From NCBI GenBank assembly GCA_040081075.1, contig JBEBHJ010000026.1, positions 1 to 44,736 of the forward strand: 44,736 bases of DNA, in the 5' to 3' direction. The translations under genes were made by a program, and so were the position numbers. This stretch comes from JANJUB01 sp040081075. GTDB lineage: Bacteria > Armatimonadota > Fimbriimonadia > Fimbriimonadales > Fimbriimonadaceae. This document shows positions 1 to 8,144 of the stretch, piece by piece. Numbering within the stretch: position 1 is the first letter of the stretch; the number at the start of each line of letters is the position of its first letter. The notes under the pieces were generated by a model. That model saw only the letters and a program-made list of their open reading frames with translations. It did not search any database and had not been told where the DNA came from.

Positions 1-618
1 GATGTTCCGCTGGGAGTCATATGCGATTTGCTCGCCAACTTCCCTTTGGGCTCCGCTGCCGACGCTCCCATACGCGTGCCGAAACATCAGCACTCCATCT
101 TTCGTGTAGCGAATGATCCCGATTCGGCCAGCCGTTGAAAGCACAATCGCCGGGTTGCCAGCAAAGTCTACGGTGATAGCATTCGGGTAGTCTTCGCCAT
201 TATTGGCAAAATCAAGGGATCGCGCCCAGATTTCCTGGCCGCTACTGTTGTATTTGATCGTGACGATATCGCGAAAATCCACGAGTTCTTCATGCCCGAA
301 TGTTACATAGAAGTTGCCGAAGTTATCAGCAGCACTCACGATGTTGCCAATAGATTCGAATTGCCCGACAGGTCTAAATCTCGTCCATAGCACTTGTCCA
401 GTCGCGTCATACCCACGAATGACCAGTTTCGGACCACCACCAAGGGTTGATTCGTAACCGACGCCAACAAACGTGCCATTTGTCAGACTGATAACCCGCA
501 TCCCGTGCAGTGATTCGTTCGCAGTTCCGCCCAAATCTGTAAGCCATTTGACGCCGTACGTAGCCGCCCGTGAACTCGCAACTAGAGCGAAGAGCAAACA
601 TAATATCCAGGTTCGCAT
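1..618 (-). CDS. Secreted beta-propeller-like protein, C-terminus cut by window edge
   Basis: The frame is open from an ATG at 618 to the window edge, giving 206 codons with no stop, so only the N-terminal part is present. It begins with a Sec signal peptide (MRTWILCLLFALVASSRA), so the product is exported. The mature part has repeating blade-like units with motifs such as VIRGYDATGQVLWTR, IKYNSSGQEIWARS and ITVDFAGNPAIVLS. The pattern of a coordinate given to a datum and then to a W-x-R strand is typical of SBBP/PQQ-like beta-propellers. It resembles the complete exported propeller at 8145-9866, so the two may be paralogues. It is divergent from the ribosomal cluster, with about 190 bp between them. 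The biological role is unknown. Confidence 0.7.
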   Translation of the reverse strand, partial: MRTWILCLLFALVASSRAATYGVKWLTDLGGTANESLHGMRVISLTNGTFVGVGYESTLGGGPKLVIRGYDATGQVLWTRFRPVGQFESIGNIVSAADNFGNFYVTFGHEELVDFRDIVTIKYNSSGQEIWARSLDFANNGEDYPNAITVDFAGNPAIVLSTAGRIGIIRYTKDGVLMFRHAYGSVGSGAQREVGEQIAYDSQRNI

Positions 619-682
619 GAGTAGTACTTTACCGCCACTTTAGACCAGCCACGTCATGCGCCCTGCGGTCACTAATCCTTCC

Positions 683-712
683 TTGCCATCTGCTGAACCT
701 ATCAGGTACAAT
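683..712 (+). promoter_or_regulatory. Putative sigma70 promoter of the ribosomal cluster
   Basis: TTGCCA (683-688) and TACAAT (707-712) are separated by 18 bp and lie about 100 bp upstream of rpsN. The spacing and match are good for a housekeeping promoter. The upstream gene runs the other way, so the cluster needs its own promoter here. The predicted transcription start is near 719, just before two hairpins in the leader. Seen in sequence; activity is inferred. Confidence 0.5.
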
Positions 713-720
713 CCTGCCCT

Positions 721-780
721 CGGAGCATGTCTCCGGGAATTACAATTTTGCCACGGGCAGTGTGAGAGCTTGATCTCTCA
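721..780 (+). promoter_or_regulatory. rpsN leader with two small hairpins
   Basis: The leader holds two perfect inverted repeats: CGGAG/CTCCG (721-725/731-735, loop CATGT) and TGAGAG/CTCTCA (763-768/775-780, loop CTTGAT). They sit between the predicted start and the rpsN ribosome binding site (GGGAG, about 799-803). Ribosomal protein operons are often autoregulated by a product binding the leader (S8 in the enterobacterial spc operon), so these could be a binding site. That function is inference; no known r-protein leader motif was recognised. Confidence 0.3.
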
Positions 781-808
781 GACCTACTCGATAACGGCGG
801 GAGAATGA

Positions 809-994
809 ATGGCTAAGAAATGCCTTATTGAAAAACAACAAAAGAAACCGAAGTTTTCTACGCGGAAATATAACCGCTGTTCGATTTGTGGCCGGGCTTC
901 CGGTTACTTCCGATTCTTCGGAATGTGTCGTATCTGCGTTCGAGAGAAAGCCCATCGCGGCGAGCTTCCGGGCATCACTAAATCCAGCTGGTAA
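809..994 (+). CDS. rpsN: 30S ribosomal protein S14 type Z
   Basis: This 61-residue protein is the short zinc-binding (type Z) form of S14, a small-subunit head protein. The zinc ligands are visible as CSIC (residues 24-27) and CRIC (40-43), and the family end GITKSSW is present. The start is the ATG after GGGAG. It is the first gene of the cluster here, whereas in most bacteria rplN-rplX-rplE precede it. rpsH follows after 21 bp. The identification is secure. Confidence 0.97.
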   Translation: MAKKCLIEKQQKKPKFSTRKYNRCSICGRASGYFRFFGMCRICVREKAHRGELPGITKSSW

Positions 995-1015
995 GCGCTG
1001 GGGAGGAATTAATCC

Positions 1016-1411
1016 ATGCATAGCGATCCTATCGCGGACCTTCTCACACGTATTCGCAACGGAGCTCACGCTCGGATGCAATCGGTGACAGCGCCGCACA
1101 GCAAAATAAAAGTAGAACTATTGAAAATCCTTCAAGCCGAAGGATACATCAAGGGTTATGAGATCACGACGGAAGGCAAATTCCCGGCGATTCGCATCGA
1201 TATGCGATACGACGCAAAACGCCAACCCGTAATCGCTCATATCTCACGAGTCAGCAAGCCTGGCCTTCGTGTGTATAAGCCCTGCGATTCACTGAAACCG
1301 GTTCGAAGTGGTTTGGCCACCCGAATCCTCACGACGAGCCAAGGTGTTATGACAGACCGCGAAGCGCGAAAGCGACGTATCGGCGGCGAGGTCTTGTGTG
1401 AGGTCTGGTAA
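1016..1411 (+). CDS. rpsH: 30S ribosomal protein S8
   Basis: This 131-residue protein has the full family length. It starts with the typical MHSDPIADLLTRIRNG and ends with the S8 signature region (TSQGVMTDREARKRRIGGE, then LCEVW). S8 binds the central domain of 16S rRNA and is the classical autoregulator of the spc operon in enterobacteria. A strong GGGGAGGAAT ribosome site lies just upstream. The stop codon overlaps the rplF start by one base (TAATG), implying translational coupling. Confidence 0.98.
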   Translation: MHSDPIADLLTRIRNGAHARMQSVTAPHSKIKVELLKILQAEGYIKGYEITTEGKFPAIRIDMRYDAKRQPVIAHISRVSKPGLRVYKPCDSLKPVRSGLATRILTTSQGVMTDREARKRRIGGEVLCEVW

Positions 1412-1971
1412 TGTCACGAATCGGCAAACTCCCAATTCCAGTTCCTAATGGCGTCACGATCACAGTAGGCGACGACAACGTCGTCACCGTAAAGGGACCC
1501 AAAGGCGAACTCAAAGTCAACGTTTATAAGAACCTCACGGTATCCCAAGAAGATGGCAAGCTTGAGCTTTCACGGCCCGATAACGATCGCGTCAATCGCT
1601 CTCAGCATGGCCTAATGCGCACCTTGATCGCAAACTGCATTCAAGGCGTTACGGCGGGTCACACCAAGCTGCTCGATATCATCGGCGTTGGTTACCGTGT
1701 TCAGGCGGAAGGCCAGGGCCTCGTCTTGGCGGTTGGGTATTCCCACCCGGTTAAGATCGATCCTATCGACGGTATTACCTTCGAAATCATCGCCGACGAA
1801 CGCGCTCGAACCCAACAAATCAAGGTCAGCGGAATCGACAAGGCCATGGTTGGTCAAGTCGCCGCCGATATCCGCAAAGTTCGAAAGCCAGAACCCTATA
1901 AGGGCAAGGGCATTCGATACAACGGTGAGGTAGTCAAGCTAAAGGCAGGTAAGAGGGCCTCGGCTAAGTAA
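1411..1971 (+). CDS. rplF: 50S ribosomal protein L6
   Basis: The product is 186 residues and starts MSRIGKLPIPVPNGV, with the C-terminal L6 signature RKPEPYKGKGIRYNGE. L6 is a large-subunit protein near the factor-binding site. Its two duplicated alpha/beta domains span roughly residues 1-80 and 81-175. The gene overlaps the rpsH stop by one base and is followed by rplR after 12 bp. Nothing is unusual in the sequence. Confidence 0.98.
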   Translation: MSRIGKLPIPVPNGVTITVGDDNVVTVKGPKGELKVNVYKNLTVSQEDGKLELSRPDNDRVNRSQHGLMRTLIANCIQGVTAGHTKLLDIIGVGYRVQAEGQGLVLAVGYSHPVKIDPIDGITFEIIADERARTQQIKVSGIDKAMVGQVAADIRKVRKPEPYKGKGIRYNGEVVKLKAGKRASAK

Positions 1972-1983
1972 AAGAGGAGCATT

Positions 1984-2337
1984 ATGGCAAAAGCATCACG
2001 AAACGATTTGCGAGTCGCGCGCCACGTGCGCCTTCGCAAAAAAATGGAAGGAACAACGGCCCGGCCTCGCTTGGCAGTTTTTCGCAGTTTGAAACACATT
2101 TCAGCTCAAATCATTGATGATTCGACCGGAACGACCCTGGTGGCAGCCAGCAGCCTTGAAAAAGATCTCAAGGCAACTGGAAATGCTGAAGGGGCGAAGA
2201 AGATCGGAACAACTTTGGCCGAGCGCGCTAAGAAAGCGGGAATCAAAGCGGTCATTTTTGATCGTGGCGGATTCCGCTATCATGGCCGTGTCGCCGGGTT
2301 AGCTGAAGGTGCCCGAGAGGGAGGATTGGAGTTCTAA
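1984..2337 (+). CDS. rplR: 50S ribosomal protein L18
   Basis: The 117-residue product is L18, a 5S rRNA-binding protein of the central protuberance. Family features are the basic N-terminus (RHVRLRKKMEGT), RPRLAVFRSLKHISAQIIDD and the C-terminal FDRGGFRYHGRVAGLAEGAREGGLEF block. A GAGGAG ribosome site precedes the ATG. The stop is only one base before the rpsE start, consistent with coupled translation. Confidence 0.98.
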   Translation: MAKASRNDLRVARHVRLRKKMEGTTARPRLAVFRSLKHISAQIIDDSTGTTLVAASSLEKDLKATGNAEGAKKIGTTLAERAKKAGIKAVIFDRGGFRYHGRVAGLAEGAREGGLEF

Positions 2338-2338
2338 C

Positions 2339-2908
2339 ATGAGAATGAGATTAAGCGGGAAACGAGAATCCCGAAACACTGATGGCGGACCCCAACTCGA
2401 CGTTCGGATCATTCGCACAAACAAGGTATTTAAGACGACCAAAGGCGGCAAAACCGCAAGCTGGTCCATCTTGGTCGTTGTTGGAGACAACAAGGGTCAG
2501 GTTGGAGTTGGCTTGGGCAAAGCGCGTGGTATCCCCGACGCTATCCGAAAGGCTGAGGAATCAGCTCGAAAGAACATGTTCGAGGTTCCAATGATCGGCA
2601 CAACTATTCCCCACGAAGTTGTGGCTTACGCAGGCTCGTCGCGAGTCATGCTCAAGCCCGCATCCGAAGGAACGGGAGTTAAGGCCGGTGGCGCTGTTCG
2701 AATGTGCTTGGAAGCTTGCGGCATTCACAATGTGTTGGCCAAGAGCCTTGGTAGCCGAAACGCGGTCAACATGGCTTACGCAACGATCAACGCTTTCAAG
2801 GGATTGAGTTCTCCTGAAAAGCGTGCGGCCGAGCGAGATATGGATTCAGCCGAGCTGATCCCATGGCTTTCAAAGGCAAGAAAGGAGGAAGCTGATGCTG
2901 CGCATTAA
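2339..2908 (+). CDS. rpsE: 30S ribosomal protein S5
   Basis: The start chosen is the ATG at 2339, right after the rplR stop, with TTGGAG seven bases upstream. An in-frame codon at 2309 lies inside rplR and would add a non-family extension. The 189-residue product has the S5 double-stranded-RNA-binding-like N domain (SILVVVGDNKGQVGVGLGKA, about residues 41-60) and the C-terminal domain with GTGVKAGGAVR and LGSRNAVNMAYAT. S5 acts in decoding fidelity on the 30S. It overlaps rpmD by 14 bp. Confidence 0.96.
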   Translation: MRMRLSGKRESRNTDGGPQLDVRIIRTNKVFKTTKGGKTASWSILVVVGDNKGQVGVGLGKARGIPDAIRKAEESARKNMFEVPMIGTTIPHEVVAYAGSSRVMLKPASEGTGVKAGGAVRMCLEACGIHNVLAKSLGSRNAVNMAYATINAFKGLSSPEKRAAERDMDSAELIPWLSKARKEEADAAH

Positions 2909-3266
2909 GCTTGTGAAGAGCCCAATCGGACAAACCGCCAATAATCGTAAGATCGCGGCGGCTTTGGGTCTGCGCAAAATGCACCGACCTAAGTTGCACG
3001 ATGACACCCCGACGATTCGGGGAATGATTCACCACATTAAGCACATGCTCAGCGTGGAAGTTGTTGAAGGCGAAGCGAAACCCGCAAAGGTAGCCAAGGC
3101 GGCTCCGGCTGCAGTAGTGGCACCGGCTCCAAAGGCCGAGCCAAAGCCAAAAGCTGAAGCAAAGCCAAAGGCTGAGGCAGAACCGAAAGCAGAAGCTAAG
3201 CCAAAAGCACCAGCGAAACCTAAGGCACCCGCTAAGAAAGCAACGCCAAAGGATAAGAAGGAGTAA
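2895..3266 (+). CDS. rpmD: 50S ribosomal protein L30 with long Lys/Ala/Pro tail
   Basis: Residues 1 to about 59 are a complete L30 (MLRIKLVKSPIG, NNRKIAAALGLRKMH, DTPTIRGMIHHIKHMLSVE). Bacterial L30 normally stops there at about 60 residues. This one continues for a further ~64 residues of low-complexity Lys/Ala/Pro/Glu repeats (KPKAEAKPKAEAEPKAEAKP-type), ending KKATPKDKKE. The tail should be disordered and basic and could reach over the ribosome surface or toward rRNA. An excellent AAAGGAGG ribosome site lies inside the end of rpsE. The L30 identity is secure; the role of the tail is unknown. Confidence 0.93.
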   Translation: MLRIKLVKSPIGQTANNRKIAAALGLRKMHRPKLHDDTPTIRGMIHHIKHMLSVEVVEGEAKPAKVAKAAPAAVVAPAPKAEPKPKAEAKPKAEAEPKAEAKPKAPAKPKAPAKKATPKDKKE

Positions 3267-3274
3267 GGATCAAG

Positions 3275-3715
3275 ATGGGATTGCATGATATTAAGCCCGC
3301 TAAGGGCAGCACGCACCGTAAGCGCAGAATTGCACGCGGTATCGGCTCGGGCATGGGTAAAACCGCGACCCGAGGAACGAAGGGCCAAAAAGCTCGACGT
3401 CAAATCCCGCCCCACTTCGAGGGCGGCCAAACCCCAATTCACCGGCGACTTCCGGTAAAGAAGGGTTTCCGAAACGTCAATCACAAGGAATTTGCGATTG
3501 TCAATCTGGATGATCTCGAGCGATTGTTCGAAAAGGGCGCGGAGGTAACTCCCGAAACCCTGATAGCAATCGGCATCATTGGCAAAGTCCAAGATGGCGT
3601 AAAAATCCTCGCATTTGGCGAACTCTCTAAGAAGCTCAAAGTGTCGGCCCACAAGTTTAGTGCTAAGGCAAAGGAAGCAATTGAGAAAGCAGGCGGAGAA
3701 GCGATTCAGTTATGA
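3275..3715 (+). CDS. rplO: 50S ribosomal protein L15
   Basis: The 146-residue product starts MGLHDIKPAKGSTHRKRRIARGIGSG-like, with the basic glycine-rich N-terminal arm of L15 (residues ~1-50) and the globular C-terminal region containing NVDDLERLFEKG-like and AHKFSAKAKEAIEKAGGE motifs. L15 is an early assembly protein of the 50S. Its stop overlaps the secY start (ATGA, 4 bp), the usual rplO-secY coupling. Confidence 0.97.
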   Translation: MGLHDIKPAKGSTHRKRRIARGIGSGMGKTATRGTKGQKARRQIPPHFEGGQTPIHRRLPVKKGFRNVNHKEFAIVNLDDLERLFEKGAEVTPETLIAIGIIGKVQDGVKILAFGELSKKLKVSAHKFSAKAKEAIEKAGGEAIQL

Positions 3716-5076
3716 GTATGTTTGGCGCGTCCGGCGATATGGGCGGCCCCAAGGGGCTTAAGCTCTCGTTAATCGAGACCCTTAAGCAAGCCTGGGCCGA
3801 TCCTGACCTACGCACGAGGATAATCTTTATCTTCACCATGTTCGGTGTCTACGTCTTAGGCGCCCACGTTCCCGTGCCGCTGCCAAACGTAAATCATGAT
3901 GCCCTGATCGCGAAACTACAGGAAAATCCTATGTTCCAGGTCATGGACGTCTTTGGTGGTGGCTCGATCAAGCGCCTCTCCATTTTCGCCCTTGGCCTGA
4001 ACCCATACATCACGTCTTCGATCATCATCCAGATTCTCACTACGGCATTTCCGGAGTGGAAAAAAGAATTGCAAGAAGGCGGCGAGTATGCTCGAAAGCA
4101 GCAAAACAAGCGAACGCGGGGCCTAACTTTACTCTTGTGCGGAGCTCAAGGTTGGGGATTGGTTCAAATGTTGGCCTCAGCGTCTGAGGGCGCCATGCCC
4201 CAGTTTGCCCTTTTTACGACTCTCCTATTCTGGGCGGCAGGCGCGTTCTTTGTGCTTTGGCTGGGTGAGCAGATCAGCGAGAAGGGAATCGGAAATGGCG
4301 TCTCGCTGATGATCTTCGCGGGGATTGTCGTTTCGATGCCAGGCCTAGGGGCGCAGATGTACGACAACATCGTTGATAAGCAGGCGATGAACTGGTTCCA
4401 GGCCATCGCGCTAATCGCGGTGTTCCTCAGCACCACGTGGTTCATTGTTTACTTCACTTCGGCGCTCCGCCAAATCCCCATCCAACATATGAGGAGACAA
4501 GTTGGCACGAAAGTGATGGGTGGAAAGACCAACTACCTTCCTATTCCCGTTAATACGGCTGGCGTCATCCCGATCATCTTCGCGATTTCGCTCGTGCTGA
4601 TGCCGGCGCAAATCGCGAGTTTCTTTAAGGTTGGAGTTCCAATCGGCGATTTCTTTAGGAACGTAGCCGCATACCTTAGCCCTGGATTAGATTTCCCCAA
4701 GGGACTTGTTGGCATCTTGGCCTACACCGTTCTCATTTTCTTCTTCACCTACTTCTACACGGCGATTCAGTACAACGTCGAAGATATCAGCAATAACCTC
4801 AAGCGGGCTGGCTCCTTCATCCAAGGGATCCGACCAGGCAAGCAAACCAAAGATTTCCTTGATCAAGTGATCTCAAGGGTCACGATTGCCGGGGCCCTGT
4901 TCCTGACGGTTGTCGCCTTGATTCAGTACATCGCGCCTGCAGTTGTCGGTCTTGATGGCTCCCTAAACATCTTCCGAGTCATTGGTGGAACCTCGCTTCT
5001 CATCATGGTTAGCGTCGCGCTTGAAACCATGAGGCAGATTGAAGCCAATATCTTGATGAAGCAATACAACCAATAA
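3712..5076 (+). CDS. secY: Preprotein translocase subunit SecY
   Basis: At 454 residues this is the normal size for SecY, the channel of the Sec translocon with ten membrane segments. Recognisable parts are the first segment (IIFIFTMFGVYVLGAHVPVP), the plug/TM2 region (FGGGSIKRLSIFALGLNPYITSS), the cytosolic loop with KTNYLPIPVNTAGVIPIIFA, and the C-terminal IRPGKQT followed by GTSLLIMVSVALETMRQIEA. It is coupled to rplO by ATGA and followed by adk after 8 bp, the conserved secY-adk-map arrangement. Confidence 0.98.
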   Translation: MSMFGASGDMGGPKGLKLSLIETLKQAWADPDLRTRIIFIFTMFGVYVLGAHVPVPLPNVNHDALIAKLQENPMFQVMDVFGGGSIKRLSIFALGLNPYITSSIIIQILTTAFPEWKKELQEGGEYARKQQNKRTRGLTLLLCGAQGWGLVQMLASASEGAMPQFALFTTLLFWAAGAFFVLWLGEQISEKGIGNGVSLMIFAGIVVSMPGLGAQMYDNIVDKQAMNWFQAIALIAVFLSTTWFIVYFTSALRQIPIQHMRRQVGTKVMGGKTNYLPIPVNTAGVIPIIFAISLVLMPAQIASFFKVGVPIGDFFRNVAAYLSPGLDFPKGLVGILAYTVLIFFFTYFYTAIQYNVEDISNNLKRAGSFIQGIRPGKQTKDFLDQVISRVTIAGALFLTVVALIQYIAPAVVGLDGSLNIFRVIGGTSLLIMVSVALETMRQIEANILMKQYNQ

Positions 5077-5084
5077 TACGAAAC

Positions 5085-5726
5085 ATGCGCATCATTTTGA
5101 TTGGCCCACCGGGCGTAGGAAAGGGCACTCAAGCAGCCATGTTAGAGCAACGGTTGGGAGCCAAAGTGCTTTCTTCAGGGGTGATATTTCGCTCCGAGAT
5201 TGAGGCCGAAACGGACCTGGGTCGACTCGCAAAGAGCTACATCGACCGAGGCGAGCTGGTTCCAAATGGCATAACTATTGAGATGATGGCTAAACGGCTG
5301 CGAACCGATGAAGCCCGCAAATCAGGGTTCGTCTTGGATGGATTTCCAAGAACTATTCGGCAAGCCGAAGCCCTCGACCAGCTCCTTTTCGACATGGACA
5401 TAACCATGGACAGAGTGATCTCACTCGAAGTGGATGATGAAATCGTCATCAAGAGATTGGCGGGAAGAATCGGCTGTACGAAGTGTGGCGAAATCTACCA
5501 CTCAGCGAACAAACCGCCAAAGCGAGAAGGCTTCTGCGATAGGTGTGATAGTGTCCTCGTAACGCGCGAGGATGATCGGCCCGAAACCATCCGCGAGCGA
5601 CTCCGCGTTTTCCGCGAGAGCACGGCTCCGGTAGTTGAATACTATGACCGTGTAGGAGCCCTGCGGCGAGTTGATGCTGGGCACGATACCGAGACTGTAT
5701 ACGAGGATATTGTAAGGCCAGACTAA
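5085..5726 (+). CDS. adk: Adenylate kinase, zinc-type long form
   Basis: The 213-residue enzyme interconverts ATP + AMP and 2 ADP. The P-loop GPPGVGKGT is at residues 7-15, the AMP-binding/CORE motif FVLDGFPRTIRQAEAL follows in mid-protein, and the LID domain carries CTKC and CDRC, a four-cysteine zinc site as in Gram-positive-type Adk. The conserved DDRPETIRERL segment is also present. Its stop overlaps the map start by one base (TAATG). Confidence 0.97.
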   Translation: MRIILIGPPGVGKGTQAAMLEQRLGAKVLSSGVIFRSEIEAETDLGRLAKSYIDRGELVPNGITIEMMAKRLRTDEARKSGFVLDGFPRTIRQAEALDQLLFDMDITMDRVISLEVDDEIVIKRLAGRIGCTKCGEIYHSANKPPKREGFCDRCDSVLVTREDDRPETIRERLRVFRESTAPVVEYYDRVGALRRVDAGHDTETVYEDIVRPD

Positions 5727-6475
5727 TGGGAGTGCTGAAAACCGCGGCCCAGATTGACCTGATGCGCGAATCGGGCCGAATCATAGCCAAAACCCTCAGA
5801 CTTGTATCCGCCGAAATCAAGCCGGGAGTCACCCCCCGAGAGCTTGATGCGATGGCCGAGTCACTGATTCTTGCCGAAGGTGGCGTTCCCAGTTTCAAAG
5901 GCTATCGAGGCTACACCGCCGCCACTTGTATTTCCGTTAATGAAGTCGTTATCCACGGCATCCCCGATGACCGCAAACTGGTGGAAGGCGATATCATTAG
6001 CTTAGATTTTGGGGTGGTTAAAGACGGATGGCACGGCGATAGCGCCTGGACTTATCCGGTTGGAGAGGTATCAACCGAAGCAAAGCGGCTGATGAACGTA
6101 ACCCGAGAAGCCCTCAACCAGGGAATCGCCAAAGCGCGGCACGGAAACACCGTCGGCGACATCGGTCACGCTGTTCAGAGCTATGTTGAGAAGAACGGCT
6201 ACGGGGTGGTTCGAGACTTTGTGGGCCACGGAATCGGCGAGCGCCTCCACGATGAGCCCCACAACATTGCCATGTACGGCAAGCCCAACACAGGCGTCGC
6301 GCTCAAAAATGGAATGACCATTTGCATAGAACCCATGGTGACCCAGGGGACGTGGAAGGTCGATATTTTGGACGACGGCTGGACCGTTTTGACGCGCGAC
6401 CGCAAACTCGCCGCCCACTTCGAACACATGATCGCGATCACGCCAAATGGGCCCGAGATATTGACCAAGGAATAG
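5726..6475 (+). CDS. map: Methionine aminopeptidase type I
   Basis: This 249-residue M24 metalloprotease removes N-terminal Met from nascent proteins. The metal ligands are visible in order: the Asp pair in SLDFGVVKDGWHGDSAW, the His in VGHGIGERLHDEP, the Glu in ICIEPMV, and the Glu in AHFEHMIAIT. There is no N-terminal zinc-finger extension, so it is type Ia. It is the last gene of the cluster; infA, rpmJ, rpsM and others do not follow, as they would in many bacteria. Confidence 0.97.
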   Translation: MGVLKTAAQIDLMRESGRIIAKTLRLVSAEIKPGVTPRELDAMAESLILAEGGVPSFKGYRGYTAATCISVNEVVIHGIPDDRKLVEGDIISLDFGVVKDGWHGDSAWTYPVGEVSTEAKRLMNVTREALNQGIAKARHGNTVGDIGHAVQSYVEKNGYGVVRDFVGHGIGERLHDEPHNIAMYGKPNTGVALKNGMTICIEPMVTQGTWKVDILDDGWTVLTRDRKLAAHFEHMIAITPNGPEILTKE

Positions 6476-6554
6476 CTATTACCCTGGAACCGAGCCTTGT
6501 AGTAACGCTTGACGCCCAGCGAGGGCATTGCACAAAGTGGGAGTTAGTGCTCAC

Positions 6555-6590
6555 AAAACAAAAAGCCCCACTCCGCAAGGAATGAGGCTT
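6555..6590 (-). terminator. Rho-independent terminator of the stalk-domain protein gene
   Basis: A stem pairs 6563-6574 with 6579-6590 (10 of 12 pairs, loop GCAA). Read on the minus strand it is followed by TTTTTGTTTTG, the expected U-rich tract, so it terminates the gene ending at 6614. On the plus strand there is no T-run, so it would stop map read-through less efficiently. Confidence 0.75.
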
Positions 6591-6613
6591 CGATTTGGAG
6601 GAAGGGATGAATC

Positions 6614-8005
6614 TTACTGCTTCTTCGCCGACGTGATGAATACGTGGCCAGTGGCTGGATCGTATTCTACGTTGACGTTCAGACCTTGCTGAATAAAGCT
6701 GAGAGGAACGATCGTTCGACCGCGCTCGATGAATGGCGCGATTTCGAGATCAACGTCAATCTTGTTAACGCGACCGACGCGGTTACCAATCTTGAGCCAG
6801 ATGTCGCGACCATCGCCAGAAGCCGAAATCTCCTTCGTCGTTTGCTCCCAATCAACCTTGCCGCCGTTCGCTTCGAACAGGTGTCGGAAAGGAGTGAGAG
6901 GAATACCGTTCTGAACTCGAGGAGCAACATCAAAGTTGATCGGTTTGGAGTTCATCATGATGTTCAGCGGAGCCATATCGGGTAGCCGAGTCCCCTTCGT
7001 GACCGAGATGATTCCCGTCCCAGCGGCCTTAACTAAGTTAGTCGGGCCGTTTGGTTTTACGCTAACAACAGTTCGAGGGGTCCTTGCTCCACCGGCAGGA
7101 ACCACGGTCGTTGTCGTTCCTGGAGCAACGTTGCGTTGACCCATTGCAATGGCAGTATCGCCCACCGTGACCGGCTTAAATGCGGCGCTAGACGAGGTTG
7201 CACCGGATACGTTATTCACGGCGACCGGTGCACTCACGGTCGGAGCCACCGTGGTTGATGGTGTTGTGACCGTAGTTGCAACGCTTGGATCAGGGGTCTT
7301 CACACCGAGCGGCTTCGTGGTTGATGGATCGGGCTTAACGGCCGGATCAATCGGACGATTAGTTCTACCGCCTGGGTTATTGACAAAAACTTTAACTTTA
7401 CGGGTCTTGAAGGTGTTACCATCGCCATCAACAACCCAAGCTTCAACCTCGTGCCAACCGTTGGCTTCTCGAGTTGTGTCCCAAATGAAATTGTAAGGAG
7501 GATTGTTCGTCATCGAACGGAACTGGTTGTTCACAAAGAAGCTCACGTAGGAGTTCTTCATGTCCTTGCCAAATCCAACCTTAATCTCGGCGTTGCCTAG
7601 AACGGTTGAACCGACTTTCGGATTGACAAGATAAACCTGGCTCTTCTCGTTGCTTTGAGCGGAGATCGTCGACTTCTCTGATCCAACAAGCTTGCCATCC
7701 TTATCGTAAAGCCGAACTTCAACTTCATTCTCGCCATCGGCCAAGAGGGCCAGATCTAGGGTGAAACTGGCTTCGCCCGCCTTATTAACATTGGCGACCT
7801 TTCTGGTTCCGAAGCTCGTACCGTTCAGCTTCAGCTCAACCATCGTGGTATTTGCGCCTGTAAACTTCACCGTAAGAGTTGGGCTATTTGCCGCACCACT
7901 TACGAGGATTTTCGCGTCATCTACCATGAATGCGCTTGCACTCGTTGTGAGAACCGCCGTTCCGGCCATTGCGGCCAATGTTGTCAACTTTTTGGTTGCG
8001 ATCAT
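6614..8005 (-). CDS. Exported Ig-like/copper-amine-oxidase-N (stalk) domain protein
   Basis: The 463-residue product has a signal peptide (MIATKKLTTLAAMAGTAVLTTSASA). Residues ~25-200 look like two tandem Ig-like strands-only domains (FTGANTTMVELKLNG, and VNNQFRSMTNNPPYNFIWDT with WHEVEAWVVDGDGN). A Pro/Thr/Val-rich linker follows (~205-340). The C-terminal ~110 residues match the copper amine oxidase N-terminal (stalk) domain family, with PINFDVAPRVQNGIPLTPFR, RTIVPLSFIQQGLNVNVEYD and GHVFITSA. In other bacteria such domains are cell-surface or envelope modules without amine oxidase activity. The start has a GGAGAG site. A TTGACA-like box (minus strand, 8077-8082) may be its -35. The exact role is unknown. 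Confidence 0.75.
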   Translation of the reverse strand: MIATKKLTTLAAMAGTAVLTTSASAFMVDDAKILVSGAANSPTLTVKFTGANTTMVELKLNGTSFGTRKVANVNKAGEASFTLDLALLADGENEVEVRLYDKDGKLVGSEKSTISAQSNEKSQVYLVNPKVGSTVLGNAEIKVGFGKDMKNSYVSFFVNNQFRSMTNNPPYNFIWDTTREANGWHEVEAWVVDGDGNTFKTRKVKVFVNNPGGRTNRPIDPAVKPDPSTTKPLGVKTPDPSVATTVTTPSTTVAPTVSAPVAVNNVSGATSSSAAFKPVTVGDTAIAMGQRNVAPGTTTTVVPAGGARTPRTVVSVKPNGPTNLVKAAGTGIISVTKGTRLPDMAPLNIMMNSKPINFDVAPRVQNGIPLTPFRHLFEANGGKVDWEQTTKEISASGDGRDIWLKIGNRVGRVNKIDVDLEIAPFIERGRTIVPLSFIQQGLNVNVEYDPATGHVFITSAKKQ

Positions 8006-8144
8006 AATCTCTCCGAGACAGCTAAAAATCCATTGACAATTAGCTGAACACTAGTTTTCACCTTAATGGACCCGTTTGTCAACCCCTGTAGTTCGCGGGA
8101 ACCAGGAATTATTGAAATTAACTCAAATCAAGCGCCAATTTGCA

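Noticed and set aside
740..1099. Minus-strand open frame over rpsN
   Set aside because: It overlaps the S14 gene and its leader and has no family motif; S14 is unambiguous on the plus strand.
3029..3652. 207-residue antisense open frame opposite rpmD and rplO
   Set aside because: It is a shadow of the Lys/Ala-rich tail of L30 and of L15, giving low-complexity Phe/Gly/Ala sequence.
8077..8082. Promoter for the stalk-domain gene (perfect TTGACA on the minus strand)
   Set aside because: No acceptable -10 box lies 16-18 bp downstream, so I did not list it as a feature.
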